From contig CM033725.1 of assembly GCA_019671005.1 (NCBI GenBank), positions 37,966,678 to 38,030,677 on the forward strand: a DNA stretch of 64,000 nucleotides, read 5' to 3'. Position numbers and translations under genes: made by a program. Under the pieces are notes generated by a model. That model saw nothing but the letters and a program-made list of their open reading frames with translations. It did not search any database and was not told the DNA's origin. The DNA is from Hibiscus mutabilis. Its lineage: Eukaryota; Streptophyta; Magnoliopsida; Malvales; Malvaceae. Shown piece after piece: positions 47,055 through 58,847 of the stretch; the stretch's first letter is position 1, and the number at the start of each line of letters is the position of its first letter.

Positions 47055-47333
47055 GGAAAAAATGGTACAAGAAGCCATGGATACACTTCTTGATAATGGA
47101 ATCCATGGACAACCAATGAGGGACGGTCATAATAAGGTTTACAAGTCGTTTTCAGATGTAATTGAAGGCAAAGAGGGAAGATTTCGCGAGACTTTGCTTG
47201 GCAAATGAGTCGATTATTCAGGACGTTCTATCATTGTTGTTGGCCCCTCACTTTCATTACATCGCTGTGGATTGCCTCGCGAAATAGCAATAGAGCTTTT
47301 CTAGACATTTGTAATTCGCGGTCTAATTAGACT
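47055..47333 (+). pseudogene. rpoC1: Plastid rpoC1 fragment in nuclear DNA, copy A
   Basis: Translation gives MVQEAMDTLLDNGIHGQP, MRDGHNKVYKSFSDVIEGKE, GRFRETLLGK, a stop where Arg belongs, VDYSGRSIIVVGPSLSLHRC, GLPREIAIELF, a stop, then TFVIRGLIR. This is the conserved central part of the plastid RNA polymerase beta' subunit (about 92 residues). Both stops are single C-to-T changes. The fragment ends sharply at a junction with reversed ndhI. It is a non-functional nuclear copy, possibly arriving via the mitochondrial genome. Confidence 0.9.
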
Positions 47334-47605
47334 TCAATTCGTGACAGTCGTAAGTAGAAAGTTCATATTTTTCAGTCATTGATAAACAATTTGTTGGACA
47401 ATACTCAACACAGTTACCACAAAATATACAAATTCTGAAATCAATATTGTAATTAAGCAATCATTTTTTTTCGAACATCCGTTTCAAATTTCCAATCAAT
47501 AACAGGTTGATCTATAGGGCATACACGAACACATACTTCACAAGAAATGCATTTATCAAATTCAAAATGGATTCGCCCGGGAAAACGCATTCGTACTAAA
47601 CTTGC
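47333..47605 (-). pseudogene. ndhI: Plastid ndhI fragment in nuclear DNA, copy A
   Basis: The minus strand gives GRIHFEFDKCISCEVCVRVC, PIDQPVIDWKFETDVRKK, then after a frameshift YFVVTVLSIV..., corresponding in another frame to the second Cys cluster CIFCGNCVEYCPTNCLSMTE. These are the two ferredoxin-like Fe-S cluster regions of NADH dehydrogenase subunit I. In plastid genomes ndhI lies in the small single-copy region, far from rpoC1, so the two pieces were joined by rearrangement. Confidence 0.9.
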
Positions 47606-49566
47606 TTATCCACCCCAAAATTATACAAGATCATTTAGGTAACTATCATTTGTCCTACAAGTTATCAAGTTGATCCATCAATTCATGTTGTGATACTTAC
47701 TATTTTCTTTTATATAATATCCTATAATCATGTATTCGAACAAGGTGTAATTTCTTAATTAAAGGAGCATACAAAATTTAGTTATAAGTTTATTTACTAT
47801 CAAACAAATATCTTGAACCCAACATGTGTACAAACAAGCATTCTATCAAAGTAGATGCCTTAAACCAAGAAGATATACAAGAATTACATATATATAGTCC
47901 AAATCATTCCTATTTAAACTTGTTTACATACCAAACACTCACACTTTAAGAGCATACACATATGTGATCCAAATCAGTCCATATAATTTAGAATTATAAC
48001 ATCTAGTATACATGTTTTACATATCAAATAAAATATTAAACATATCAATTATAAACAAGATTTACTTATTAAGCAAGTTATCACAACTATCCATCACTTA
48101 CACTTATTATATCATGATTTCTTTTAACATAGCCTTGAGAATCGAACTTCAGCCAAGGTATACGAATCCCCAACCAACTGTCGCCCATAAGATGGTACTC
48201 GTAGTACCGGTCAATCCCTCCTACTGTTGCCAAATGACCACATACACATCCCTCCTACTGTCGCCAAATAGGGACCACTGTCCCAGACCATAGTCCACCC
48301 TGACAGTGAGCTCTATGGACTCTATGACATACCAACTATACCTAAGACTAACTCGAGACCAAGGCTTTAACATGTTTCATCTTTATCAATTCATAGTGAG
48401 CATTGCTCATAACATTGCATCATAATGCAAATCTCATTATCCTTCTATAAGGATTAAATACATTCACCTCATGTGAGACTCATATTTCATTCATCATATT
48501 TGAATGGCCTCATAGCCAACATCTTATTCAATATTTTCACATCATGTCTTTTATCTCAAACAAGTATCACATAGCATACTTAGCACTTTGAAAACATAAT
48601 TATACTTCCAAACTAAATTGCATATCATAAAGAACTTTCTTATTTTATCAATCTTATGTGTTCATGAGATCAAAAAACAAAACTTACGTCTTATCATACC
48701 AGTCACAGATTTCATTATGAGCATAGTTTCAAGACCACGTAAACAAGGTTTATTTCATTGCATATTGAGCGATAGTTCAAGTCATGCAAGTTTCTCTACT
48801 CATCATCAATCATCTTACATAATAACATATACTACTATCAGACATGTTCATCTATAGATAAGGTTCAATTTACGATTATCCTTATTTAAACATAATACAT
48901 TGTAACATGTATAAACCTTACCATTCAGGTACTTACCTCGATCCAAGCTTATTTAAGCATAGCTTAGCACAAGAATAAGATACTGTAATTAAGACGACAA
49001 AAAGTGCTCGAGAAAGTTTTTAGCCTATCCCGAGACTTTAAACAACACTCACATTTTATCTCGAAGTTACGAAATACATGAATCCTCAATCATATCTTGC
49101 TACTTATCTATCATTTTCTATCATCTTCTTAATCCTTTACTTAGCTAAACCAACTATCTCACATAGAATCTAGGTCCCTTTAAGCTTGTTTCTTTCAATT
49201 TTCCTTGCAATTTTTCCTTTCTCTCACTAGCTTGTAAGCTTCGGTTATGGAGAAGAAGAAAAGGAAAGAGATGACCTTCAATTTGGTCTCCACTCTAAAT
49301 GCAGAGTGGTTCTTTCCCCCCTTCACACTTACCATCATCTTGGCATGGCAATTGTACCCACCCTTCTAATTTTGACTATTTACCATTCATTCCAAATGTT
49401 TTACACATCATTTTATTTGGTCTATTTCAATTTGGTCATTGCATTTTCCTCTATTTTTGTTTCGGTCCTTTTTGATTAATAGAAACCTAATTGATTTAAA
49501 CACTATATCAATCTAATAATAGGTTCAAACGTAACATTATTCTAGGTCAAATTTTGGGGTATTACA

Positions 49567-50704
49567 CATTTGGTTGCTCTCCTCGAAGATTGCATTCACT
49601 CTACTGGTATAATTTGGTAGGGGGTTGGTGGTTGTAGCTGACCCACTGGATTTGTCAAAACTTATGACCCCGAGCCTGATAAGCTTCTCTACATTCTTTC
49701 TAAAGATTATACAATTCTCGATTGAGTCACCTACTTGTTCACCATGGTATACACATTTTGCATTGGCATCATACCATTTAGGGAATGGAGGCTGCAATGG
49801 AGCTTGGTAGAAGGGCACCACCACATGAATATCAAACAGTTGTTTGGATAATTTTTCGTACGAGATTGGTATCAAAGTGAACTCGATCTTCTTGGTATTC
49901 TTTTTCTGACTGAAATATTGGTTTGAGGGGCTTTGGGTATTTGATGCGGCTTTAGGTTGTACAATCGTCACTAGCTTGGGGTAATTGACATTGTAGACAC
50001 CTGAAGAGTTCACTTCATTGTCTTTCTTTTCGTAGGATGACTTCTTGTGGGATAAGCTTGCTCCCACAACAATCTTTCCCTTTTTAATGGCATTCTCAAT
50101 GAGCTCACCGGACAACACTAGATCGGCAAAATTGGTAGTCACATGGCCTATAAGACGATCCAAAATTGGGTCCTCCAAAGTTTGAATAAATATGACCACT
50201 GTCTCTTTCTCACCAAGCGGGGGTTGAACTTGTGCCGCCACGTCTCTCCAACGTTGTGCATACTGCCTAAAGCGTTCATTAGACTTTTGCTTCATGTGTT
50301 GCAGGGTCCAAAGGTTCGGAACCATATCACTAGCATTATGGTATTGGGCTAGGAAAGCCTTGGCCAAGTCCTTCCAAGACTTTATTTGATGTCGGCTCAA
50401 TTGATTATACCATATAGTGGCAAATCCTAATAGACTATCTTGGAAACAGTGGGTCAACAACTTGTCATCTCTACCGCATCTCGTCATCCTTCAGAAAAAT
50501 ATGGTAAGATGAGCACGGGGGCAACTCGTCCTATCATATTTCTTGAATTTCGGGGACTTAAACTTAGGGGGAGCACCAAATTCGGGACCAAACTAAGTTC
50601 ATTAGCATCAAATCTAATGAAAGTGTCCACTATCTCCATAGCTTCCATTTTCTCTTCGAGTCGCTTGCAACGATCCTCGATCTCTTTCGAGGTCTCAATC
50701 TTGG
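49567..50704 (-). pseudogene. O1 gag, middle piece (copy A)
   Basis: The segment opens IETSKEIEDRCKRLEEKMEA (coiled coil), then DTFIRFDANELSLVPNLVL, a 1-bp frameshift, PPKFKSPKFKKYDRTSCPRA, a TGA, and a 300-residue open frame: MTRCGRDDKLLTHCFQDSLL, GFATIWYNQLSRHQIKSWKD, FRQYAQRWRDVAAQVQPPLG, MIENAIKKGKI-like LIENAIKKGKIVVGASL. It continues to KCVYHGEQVGDSIENC, a zinc-knuckle-like motif with GD where GH is usual. This is Tat/Ogre-type retrotransposon gag. It is cut at both ends by insertions. A near-identical copy is at 58848-59985. Confidence 0.85.
50700..50704. other. Target-site duplication cttgg, left of E4 LTR
   Basis: cttgg immediately before TGTAGACACT. The same five bases occur at 59981-59985 and at 62208-62212, right after the second LTR. 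Confidence 0.85.
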
Positions 50705-52923
50705 TGTAGACACTAAATTTTGTCTAGGTTAAATTAAATGCTCGAAATAAAATAAATCCACATTACCCTTTTTTTAAAAATACCCAAAAAACCTTACCTT
50801 ATACCTTAAGCCCAAAATTTTATGACCCATTATATATAATTTTATATAGTAAAAAATATATACAAAAAAATAATAATAAAAATCCAAACTCCTTACTCAC
50901 CAAGGCTTGGTTCTCATTGGATGAATGCCTCATTCTCATTGGTTAAAAAAATTACTTGGTGACCAAGGTCTTAATTTTCATTGGTTCTTATTTTAAGGGG
51001 ATAAACCAAAATACCCTTCATCACTATATAAATATAAATCCCATGAACCCTAAAAAAAGAACCACTAACCTATTTTCTTTTCATCTCATTCGGCAGACAT
51101 CAAAACTCCCCCCTCCTGCCATTTTTCATTGTTTTAAAAACCCCACTTCCGATTGTTTTTTTTCTTTTTTAGACCATTCGATTCCCTTATCCACTATAAT
51201 TTTCCCTAATCGAAACCATTTTCTACCATTATTAAACCATTGAATCGAACTTCTCAACCCCAACAACAACATGTGGAATTTGGTTGATCGAGCATAAATA
51301 TTTGGGTTTAGGGTACATTCTTCCCTTTTCTTTTTATTTATGTATAATCCTTTTTTATAGTTCAATGAAAATATGGATGATTTTATTGGTAACCTTTGTA
51401 GTTTATTTTAGTCTCTTTTTTATGTGTTTTATTTTATTTTATTTTGCTTGTGATATGTATGTTATTTCACTTGTTAAATGTTGTTTAATTTATTATTAGC
51501 TTGTTTACTTTATTATCATGATTTCATATTATCCCTTTTATAATATATTTTTTTGTATATGGTATATAATATATAATTAAAATATATTTTCTTAAAAGTA
51601 TATACATGTGGTTCTTCATTTGGGTTTAGTTTAGAAGTTTGGGCCTCTTGGTTTTTTGGGCTTTGGGTTGTTAAGTTAGCTTTAGATTAGTTTAAGAATT
51701 AATTTAGGTCATGTTCTCGTCTAATAGGGGCACGATCCTTAAATTAAGTAAGTAATTCTATGATTAATTTTAGAGCAATAGTTAGTCTTAAGGTTCGAAT
51801 CAGTTGAGTGAATTTAAATTTGCCTTTGGCTTATTGGGTCAAATGTTAAATTCATTAAAATTGGTTGAACACCTCTTAGTTATCTTTTAAGATAAAATTG
51901 ACATGGAAATTAGACAAACATTTTAATTTAAAGCTATGATTAATTAATTTGGCTTATTTTAAATAATATTCTTGGCTTATTGGAATACTAGTTTAAAATT
52001 AATCGAAATAATTATAATATCACAAGATAACTCATAATTTATTAGGGTTCTCTAGCCTTTTTAGGATTAATTAATTTAAGGTTAATACTAGAAGCACCTA
52101 ATTAGTAACTAGATCACTAATTAAATTTTCATAATTTGGGCCTTTTAGGTTAGGACTTTTAGTGGGCCTTTGTGTGTTTAATTTCCAAGTCTTTTTTTGA
52201 CATTCATTTTATTTGTTATCATTGGCCCATTTAATTTACATGTTAATTAATTTACATCATAAAAAGGGAGGTATTCATTAATTTTGGTATTTGTGTCGCA
52301 ACAACCCGAGCTTAAAGGATGTTCACCAAATATTTGAATTAATCCTTACCGACTCAAGGTAAAATTAAAACTTAACCAAATCATTACTACATATTTTAAA
52401 ATGCTTGCATCATGCTTAAAGGTGACGTGCGGGATTCGGACCATAAATTAACACAATAGCCGGGCTTATTCGATGTCGGTTTAATCTATGATCCGATGTA
52501 TCGTCAACCTTATTAATTAAATGTCCAATTAATTTGAATCCACCAATTTGATAAAGCCCGTTCAATTAAGGTTAATTTTTAATTAAGGTTACCAAATTGA
52601 ATTCCTTTCAAATTTCGATAATTTCCTTTTATTAAAAGCAACAAATATTTTGGTACCGATTTTCGGGCGTGATGGGGTGCTAATCCTTCCCCACATGTAA
52701 CCAATTCCCGAACCCTTCTTTCAAATCAAATCTCTAGTTTTTTGGTGTCGGCCTACCTTATCCAAGTGACCGGTGGCGACTCCAAGATTTTATCGGTTTT
52801 CAAAAGAAAAAGAATTTTCAAAAGAAATCCATTTAAGCCAAGATTACAAAGAAATGGTTTTGGGGATAACCCGTAGCGCCGTACTTATAATGTTTTAAAG
52901 GGATTCCAAAAAACGTCGCTACA
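50705..52923 (+). repeat. E4 5' LTR (2219 bp)
   Basis: It starts TGTAGACACTAAATTTTG, ends CGTCGCTACA and is followed by a primer site. It is near-identical to 59986-62207. A TATATAAATA box lies at 51025-51034 with a plausible leader. It inserted into O1 gag (minus strand). Confidence 0.9.
51025..51034 (+). promoter_or_regulatory. TATA box of E4 LTR
   Basis: TATATAAATA about 320 bp into the LTR; conserved in the second LTR at 60306-60315. Confidence 0.55.
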
Positions 52924-52926
52924 ACA

Positions 52927-52946
52927 TGGCGACTCCGCTGGGGACC
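52927..52946 (+). other. E4 primer-binding site
   Basis: TGGCGACTCCGCTGGGGACC, three bases after the LTR. It matches the O1 site (TGGCGACTCCACCGGGGAC on the minus strand at 63869-63887), the type seen in Tat/Ogre elements. The tRNA partner is probably Arg, but I did not verify it. Confidence 0.8.
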
Positions 52947-53110
52947 AATTTTGTTTTTAAAACAAAATGAGAGTTAGACCAAGAAAATATTTGTTGTTTT
53001 TAATGATGGAAAATTGTCAGAATTTCAATCGATTCTAGTGAGGTTGACCCTTTCTTGAAAATGTGACTACAATTGTACGGGCTTTGATAATTTTTGGCCT
53101 TCGAATTAAT

Positions 53111-53420
53111 TTTTCATTTAATTTCTAAGGAATCACCGACATGTGTTGCACCATTTCATCAAGCTCTATGCCAGAACTCCATCACTTAAGTGGGAGTGAA
53201 ACGCCACATACCCATGTGAGTAGCCCTCTATAGGACTGTAATTCACTTCAAGAATCCACGCCTCTTGACATGTGAGCAGCCCTCCACGCCATAGTAGGTA
53301 ATAAGATAGGTTTGGGTACCCTGATTAGAACCGAACCCATGTGTATGAATTTAAGAAGCCTACCCCTATTAGAGCCATACAGATAATCTTAGCGAACTAG
53401 AATTCATGCGGTTAGGGTTC
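53111..53420 (+). other. Leader segment conserved between E4 and O1
   Basis: Blocks such as 'aggaatcaccgacatgtgtt', 'gtgggagtgaaacgccacat', 'gtgagtagccct', 'ggtaataagataggttt' and 'gaactagaattcatgcggtt' recur in the same order on the minus strand at 63320-63712 of O1. It is non-coding and more conserved than the surrounding sequence. Confidence 0.75.
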
Positions 53421-53613
53421 TTCCTTTATGTGATTGCCTTTCGTTTATTTTCCTCGTATTTATCTCTTCTTATTTTTTTGAATTCATTATCCATCAGTTG
53501 ACTAACCATTTTCCTTGTCTTCTCTCTTTCCCTTTGTACCTTTTTGTTTTGCATACTTTGTCATATCATAAAGAGCACATTGAGTCGGAAATAGTCTGAA
53601 ATTAAAGACTAGA

Positions 53614-54397
53614 TTAATGAGAGGTTTGGTTCAACACAATGATGAAAAGAATCAGGCGTACAAATATGGTCAGAAGGGGAGCATTTACATGACATGGGCA
53701 ATATTTCAGCCAGATGTTCAAGTAACCAGTGTCATCCGAAACCTTCATGAACACAAAAGTTAATGATGTGTCCAAGTGGAACTTAGTGTGGAATGATTGG
53801 GATTCTAAGGCAAGAAGTGCTTTCAAAGATGAGTATAGCGACATCTCATATTCACTTGATGTTCTGATCGACCAACCGCCACTTCAAGCAGTGGTAGATT
53901 TTTGGAACTACCGCCTATGGTTGTTTCACGATTGACGACTTTAATTTGACCCTGGTAATTGAGGAGTCTCAAGCCCTTGCAAGAAGATCAGCAAGAATCG
54001 TATCTACTCAAAGAACAAAGCTTTATGGGGCAAGCTTGAAGTTTTCCCAGGCACATTGCCATCTTAGGTTGATAATCAAGTCTCGACTTAAAACGAGAAA
54101 GAATATTTTGGGTAGGAAGGAATTCTGGCCTTAGCTTTAACATACCCCGAGGGTCGAGTTAAGCGGGACTCCTTCAAGGAATTACTTTAAGTGCACCAAA
54201 TGCCAACAGTGGAGCGACTACAATTCGTTGCCTTCTCTATTTGGAAGTAAAAGCGAGAATGGATACAAGAGGCTGCCTGAGAGTCACAATTCCTAGGGGA
54301 AGATGCTGCCAAGCTTCAGGACTATGCGGATGATGAATCCGATGAGAGAGAAAAGACTGTTGATCTATATGCTAGCTTAGGACCGTTTGCAAAGTGA
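53614..54397 (+). pseudogene. E4 extra ORF upstream of gag, broken
   Basis: Main frame: VNDVSKWNLVWNDWDSKARS, YSLDVLIDQPPLQAVVDFWN, YRLWLFHD, stop, then in a shifted phase DFNLTLVIEESQALARRSAR. The pattern 'LV.FW......F.....DL..TIEEY' is typical of a plant protein family that occurs as the first ORF of Ogre-type elements. Later fragments (ESQFLGEDAAKLQDYADDES) end at a TGA at 54395. At least three stops or frameshifts. Function of this ORF in live elements is unknown. Confidence 0.65.
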
Positions 54398-54629
54398 GTG
54401 TTCTTTGTTTATTGTGACGAAACGATATTCCCATTAATACGAGTCGTTTAATGATGATATTTTTCGAACTCAGTGTCGCTCTTTGCATTCATTCATGTTT
54501 TCATAGTAGCATTATTTTGTGACGCATTGTTATTTTTGTTCAAATAATACATTTTTATACATTTACATACATCATATGCATCCCTAATCAGGGAAAAACA
54601 TTCGCCTCAGAAAATATGAGTAAGGGGGA

Positions 54630-56079
54630 ATGACTTCTGACCAGTTCGACTCTAGAAATATGAATGATCTAGCAACTAGGATAGCTAGGCTCGAACAACT
54701 TCATGAACAATTGGTTTGGAATCAAAGAGAGACAATATCGTATGTGAAGAAGTTCCAAAAGGAAACAATAGGCAAATTGATGAACTGATGGGTATGATGG
54801 CCACCATGACCAAAGAAGAAGGTATGAAAGAAGACTCTTTCAGGCAAGAGAAAAGTAAGAGCGGGGATTGCGACTTCATAGCGAAAAAGGTTTTGTCTGA
54901 CAAAGACCAAGCTATCATCAACCAGTATGAGTTAGCGTGCATTGTTTCAGAGTACCCTGCCAAATTAGTGTCGCTAAGACCGACGACTCCCTCTCGAAAA
55001 TCTTGTCATTGCCAGAAAATAAAAAACTGAATGAGTCAGATTCACAGAGTGAGAAAGGTACAATATGCAAAAAAAAGGATTAGGATGTCGACTACACTAT
55101 CTTCTAAATTTTCATTCTTGCAATCACATGATCAGCCTTTAATGTTTGTGATTCCAAGACCTCATCAGCTATCGGTTTGCGAAGCTTCCAAGGCTCAAGA
55201 AAAGAAGGAAGAATCGAAGGACGTCCAGTTCACTCCCATTCTTTTCACTTATTGAGATTTGTATTCCAAGCTGCTACACGCTCGATTGGTGGCACCTTGC
55301 TTTGTCAAAGGCTTGTCACCTCCACATCCAATTTGGTTCGGTGAGAAAGACCATTGCGATTACCATGCCAAAACTCAGGGGCATTCCATCAAGAGGTGTG
55401 TAAGTTTTAAGCGTAAAGTTCAACATCTCCTAGATATTGGGGTATTAGAGTTTGAGATGATGAGTCCAGGTCCGAGGATTAGTTTTCCAGACATGGCTGG
55501 TACTATGAAATTAGGAGAAGGTCAGGTTTCTGTAATGGAATGGCTGGATGAGGCGAAGTTGCCGACGTCGACAAAATTTGAAAATGTCAGCGGCCATCGC
55601 AATCACGACCGTTCCATAGGAAGTTTGGTCCTGAACCCAATTAAAAGGTCCGAAACAGTTCTAAAAGAGTCTACAAAAGCAACAGGCCTTGATAATAGTG
55701 ATGTCTTCAAAGGATGGGAGCCTTGCTTAAGAAAAATGGGGAAAAGGAAAGCTAAAATGCATGAGGCAAGAGGAAGTGACAAGAGGACAAAGATGATACT
55801 TCCAATGACAAATTTGGAGTTGTTGCCTCTGTTAGTGCAGAACAAACTCTTGAGGCCACCTCATCCGAAACGGTATGCTTATTGCAATACCAATATCTTT
55901 GGTGCCAGGGTTCCGGCGAATATCATCACGGAGACTTTAGCCATACAACGGAAGAGTGCGAGTTTCTGAAGGGCAAGATCTATGAACTTGTTAAGAATGG
56001 AGTGCTTTCCTTTGAGAACGGAAAACCAAAGTTCAAAAAAAGAGGCCAAGTTTTTGGAAAGTTCGAGCCGTCGAGATGA
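54630..56079 (+). pseudogene. E4 gag, broken
   Basis: The start is taken at the ATG at 54630 (MTSDQFDSRNMNDLATRIAR), a coiled-coil N-terminus that soon meets a stop. Recognisable later parts are YSKLLHARLVAPCFVKGLSP, HPIWFGEKDHCDYHAKTQGH and SIKRC (knuckle C-x2-H-x4-GH-x3-C), QHLLDIGVLEFEMMSPGPRI. A second knuckle-like EYHHGDFSHTTEEC in the last frame has lost its first Cys (Gly). The capsid core between the two is largely missing. Stops at about 55028, 55254 and 55969 separate the pieces. Confidence 0.75.
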
Positions 56080-56349
56080 TTGACCTACGTTGCAAGGGTT
56101 AGGGGTTTCTAGGGCATCCTATCCATATTTTTAGGTTTTTGTTTTACCTACTTTTATGTGTGTTAATTTTGCTTTTGTTTACCCGAAGATAGTAGTAGTG
56201 ATCTTTTGTAAATACTCATGTTATGTTTGCTCTTATTATTTCAATGAAAGGATGCTATTTTCTTAAATAAATATATGTATATATCTTTTCTTCCCCTTAT
56301 AGACCCCAAGATATTTTCTTAAAACTAGAAATTAGGCATTACAAATTTG

Positions 56350-56616
56350 GGAAAAAATGGTACAAGAAGCCATGGATACACTTCTTGATAATGGAATCCA
56401 TGGACAACCAATGAGGGACGGTCATAATAAGGTTTACAAGTCGTTTTTAGATGTAATTGAAGGCAAAGAGGGAAGATTTCGCGAGACTTTGCTTGGCAAA
56501 TGAGTCGATTATTCAGGACGTTCTATCATTCACTTTCATTACATCGCTGTGGATTGCCTCGCGAAATAGCAATAGAGCTTTTCTAGACATTTGTAATTCG
56601 TGGTCTAATTAGACTT
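56350..56616 (+). pseudogene. rpoC1: Plastid rpoC1 fragment, copy B
   Basis: Same fragment as 47055-47333 with the same two stops, so the mutations predate duplication. A 13-bp deletion removes 'gttgttggcccct' after 'tctatcatt', shifting the frame. It also has a Ser-to-Leu change in KSFSDV. Confidence 0.9.
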
Positions 56617-56888
56617 TAATTCGTGACAGTCGTAAGTAGAAAGTTCATATTTTTCAGTCATTGATAAACAATTTGTTGGACAATACTCAACACAGTTACC
56701 ACAAAATATACAAATTCTGAAATCAATATTGTAATTAAGCAATCATTTTTTTTCGAACATCCGTTTCAAATTTCCAATCAATAACAGGTTGATCTATAGG
56801 GCATACACGAACACATACTTCACAAGAAATGCATTTATCAAATTCAAAATGGATTCGCCCGGGAAAACGCATTCGTACTAAACTTGCT
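56616..56888 (-). pseudogene. ndhI: Plastid ndhI fragment, copy B
   Basis: Identical in layout to 47333-47605, including the same frameshift and the same junction with rpoC1. Confidence 0.9.
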
Positions 56889-58847
56889 TATCCACCCCAA
56901 AATTATACAAGATCATTTAGGTAACTATTATTTGTCCTACAAGTTATCAAGTTGATCCATCAATTCATGTTGTGATACTTACTATTTTCTTTTATATAAT
57001 ATCCTATAATCATGTATTCAAACAAGGTGTAATTTCTTAATTAAAGGAGCATACAAAATTTAGTTATAAGTTTATTTACTATCAAACAAATATCTTGAAC
57101 CCAACATGTGTACAAACAAGCATTCTATCAAAGTAGATGCCTTAAACCAAGAAGATATACAAGAATTAAATATATATAGTCCAAATCATTCCTATTTAAA
57201 CTTGTTTACATACCAAACACTCACACTTCAAGAGCATACACATATGTGATCCAAATCAGTCCATACGATTTAGAATTATAACATCTAGTATACATGTTTT
57301 ACATATCAAATAAAATATTAAACATATCAATTATAAACAAGATTTACTTATTAAGCAAGTTATCACAACTATCCATCACTTACACTTATTATATCATGAT
57401 TTCTTTTAACATAGCCTTGAGAATCGAACTTCAGCCAAGGTATACGAATCCCCAACCAACTGTCGCCCATAAGATGGTACTCGTAGTACCGGTCAATCCC
57501 TCCTACTGTTGCCAAATGACCACATACACATCCCTCCTACTGTCGCCAAATAGGGACCACTGTCCCAAGCCATAGTCCACCCTAACAGTGAGCTCTATGG
57601 ACTCTATGACATACCAACTATACCTAAGACTAACTCGAGACCAAGGCTTTAACATGTTTCATCTTTATCAATTCATAGTGAGCATTGCTCATAACATTGC
57701 ATCATAATGCAAATCTCATTATCCTTCTATAAGGATTAAATACATTCACCTCATGTGAGTCTCATATTTCATTCATCATATTTGAATGGCCTCATAGCCA
57801 ACATCTTATTCAATATTTTCACATCATGTCTTTTATCTCAAACAAGTATCACATAGCATACTTAGCACTTTGAAAACATAATTATACTTCCAAACTAAAT
57901 TGCATATCATAAAGAACTTTCTTATTTTATCAATCTTATGTTTTCATGAGATCAAAAGACGAAACTTACGTCTTATCATACCAGTCACAGATTTCATTAT
58001 GAGCATAGTTTCAAGACCACGTAAACAAGGTTTATTTCATTGCATATTGAGCGATAGTTCAAGTCATGCAAGTTTCTCTACTCAACATCAATCATCTTAC
58101 ATAATAACATATACTGCTATCAGACATGTTCATCTATAGATAAGGTTCAATTTACGATTATCCTTATTCAAACATAATACATTGTAACATGTATAAACCT
58201 TACCATTCAGGTACTTACCTCGATCCAAGCTTATTTAAGCATAGCTTAGCACAAGAATAAGATACTGTAATTAAGACGACAAAAGGTGCTCGGGAAAGTT
58301 TTTAGCCTATCCCGAGACTTTAAACAGCACTCACATTTTATCTTGAAGTTACGAAATACATGAATCCTCAATCATATCTTGCTACTTATCTATCATTTTC
58401 TATCATCTTCTTAATCCTTTACTTAGCTAAACCAACTATCTCACATAGAATCTAGGTCCCTTTAAGCTTGTTTCTTTCAATTTTCCTTGCAAATTTTCCT
58501 TTCTCTCACTAGCTTGTAAGCTTCGGTTATGGAGAAGAAGAAAAGGAAAGAGATGACCTTCAATTTGGTCTCCACTCTAAATGCAGAGTGGTTCTTTCCC
58601 CCTTCACACTTACCATCATCTTGGCATGGCAATTGTACCCACCCTTCTAATTTTGACTATTTACCATTCATACCAAATGTTTTACACATCATTTTATTTG
58701 GTCTATTTCAATTTGGTCAATGCATTTTCCTCTATTTTTGTTTCGGTCCTTTTTGATTAATAGAAACCTAATTGATTTAAACACTATATCAATCTAATAA
58801 TAGGTTCTAACGTAACATTATTCTAGGTCAAATTTTGGGGTATTACA
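56889..58847 (-). repeat. Copy B of the solo-LTR right part
   Basis: Matches about 47606-49566 with few substitutions. It ends (minus-strand start) TGTAATACCCC at 58847. Confidence 0.85.

Larger units (their letters stand above)
44787..49566 (-). repeat. Solo LTR in O1 gag, carrying plastid DNA
   Basis: On the minus strand it starts TGTAATACCCC (49566) and ends GGGAGTGTTA near 44787. The order of landmarks ('ggtaagtaaacacttagtgag' near 45997, 'gtacttacctcgatcc' near 48937) parallels the Tekay-like LTR at 7174-10551, so 44787-47050 and about 47620-49566 look like one LTR split by plastid DNA. No gag or pol of its own. No clear target duplication. Alternative: two abutting LTR fragments, because TGTAATGCC at about 47048 could be a second LTR start. 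Confidence 0.55.
52924..56326 (+). mobile_element. E4: Tat/Ogre-like internal region, truncated
   Basis: Contents in order: primer site, a leader conserved with O1 (53111-53420), an extra ORF upstream of gag (53614-54397), gag (54630-56079), then a short non-coding tail ending at 56326, where a copy of the left flank begins. No pol. Confidence 0.75.

Noticed and set aside
47055..47605. Functional organelle genes
   Set aside because: Only fragments, with stops and a frameshift, joined in an order not found in plastid genomes, and flanked by nuclear LTR sequence.
48012..48293. 93-residue ORF present in two near-identical copies (also 57294-57575)
   Set aside because: The duplication is explained by the X repeat, and the frame lies in LTR sequence with no conserved motif.
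51284..51499. 71-residue hydrophobic ORF conserved at 60567-60782
   Set aside because: It is the pyrimidine-rich part of the E4 LTR; identity reflects LTR duplication.
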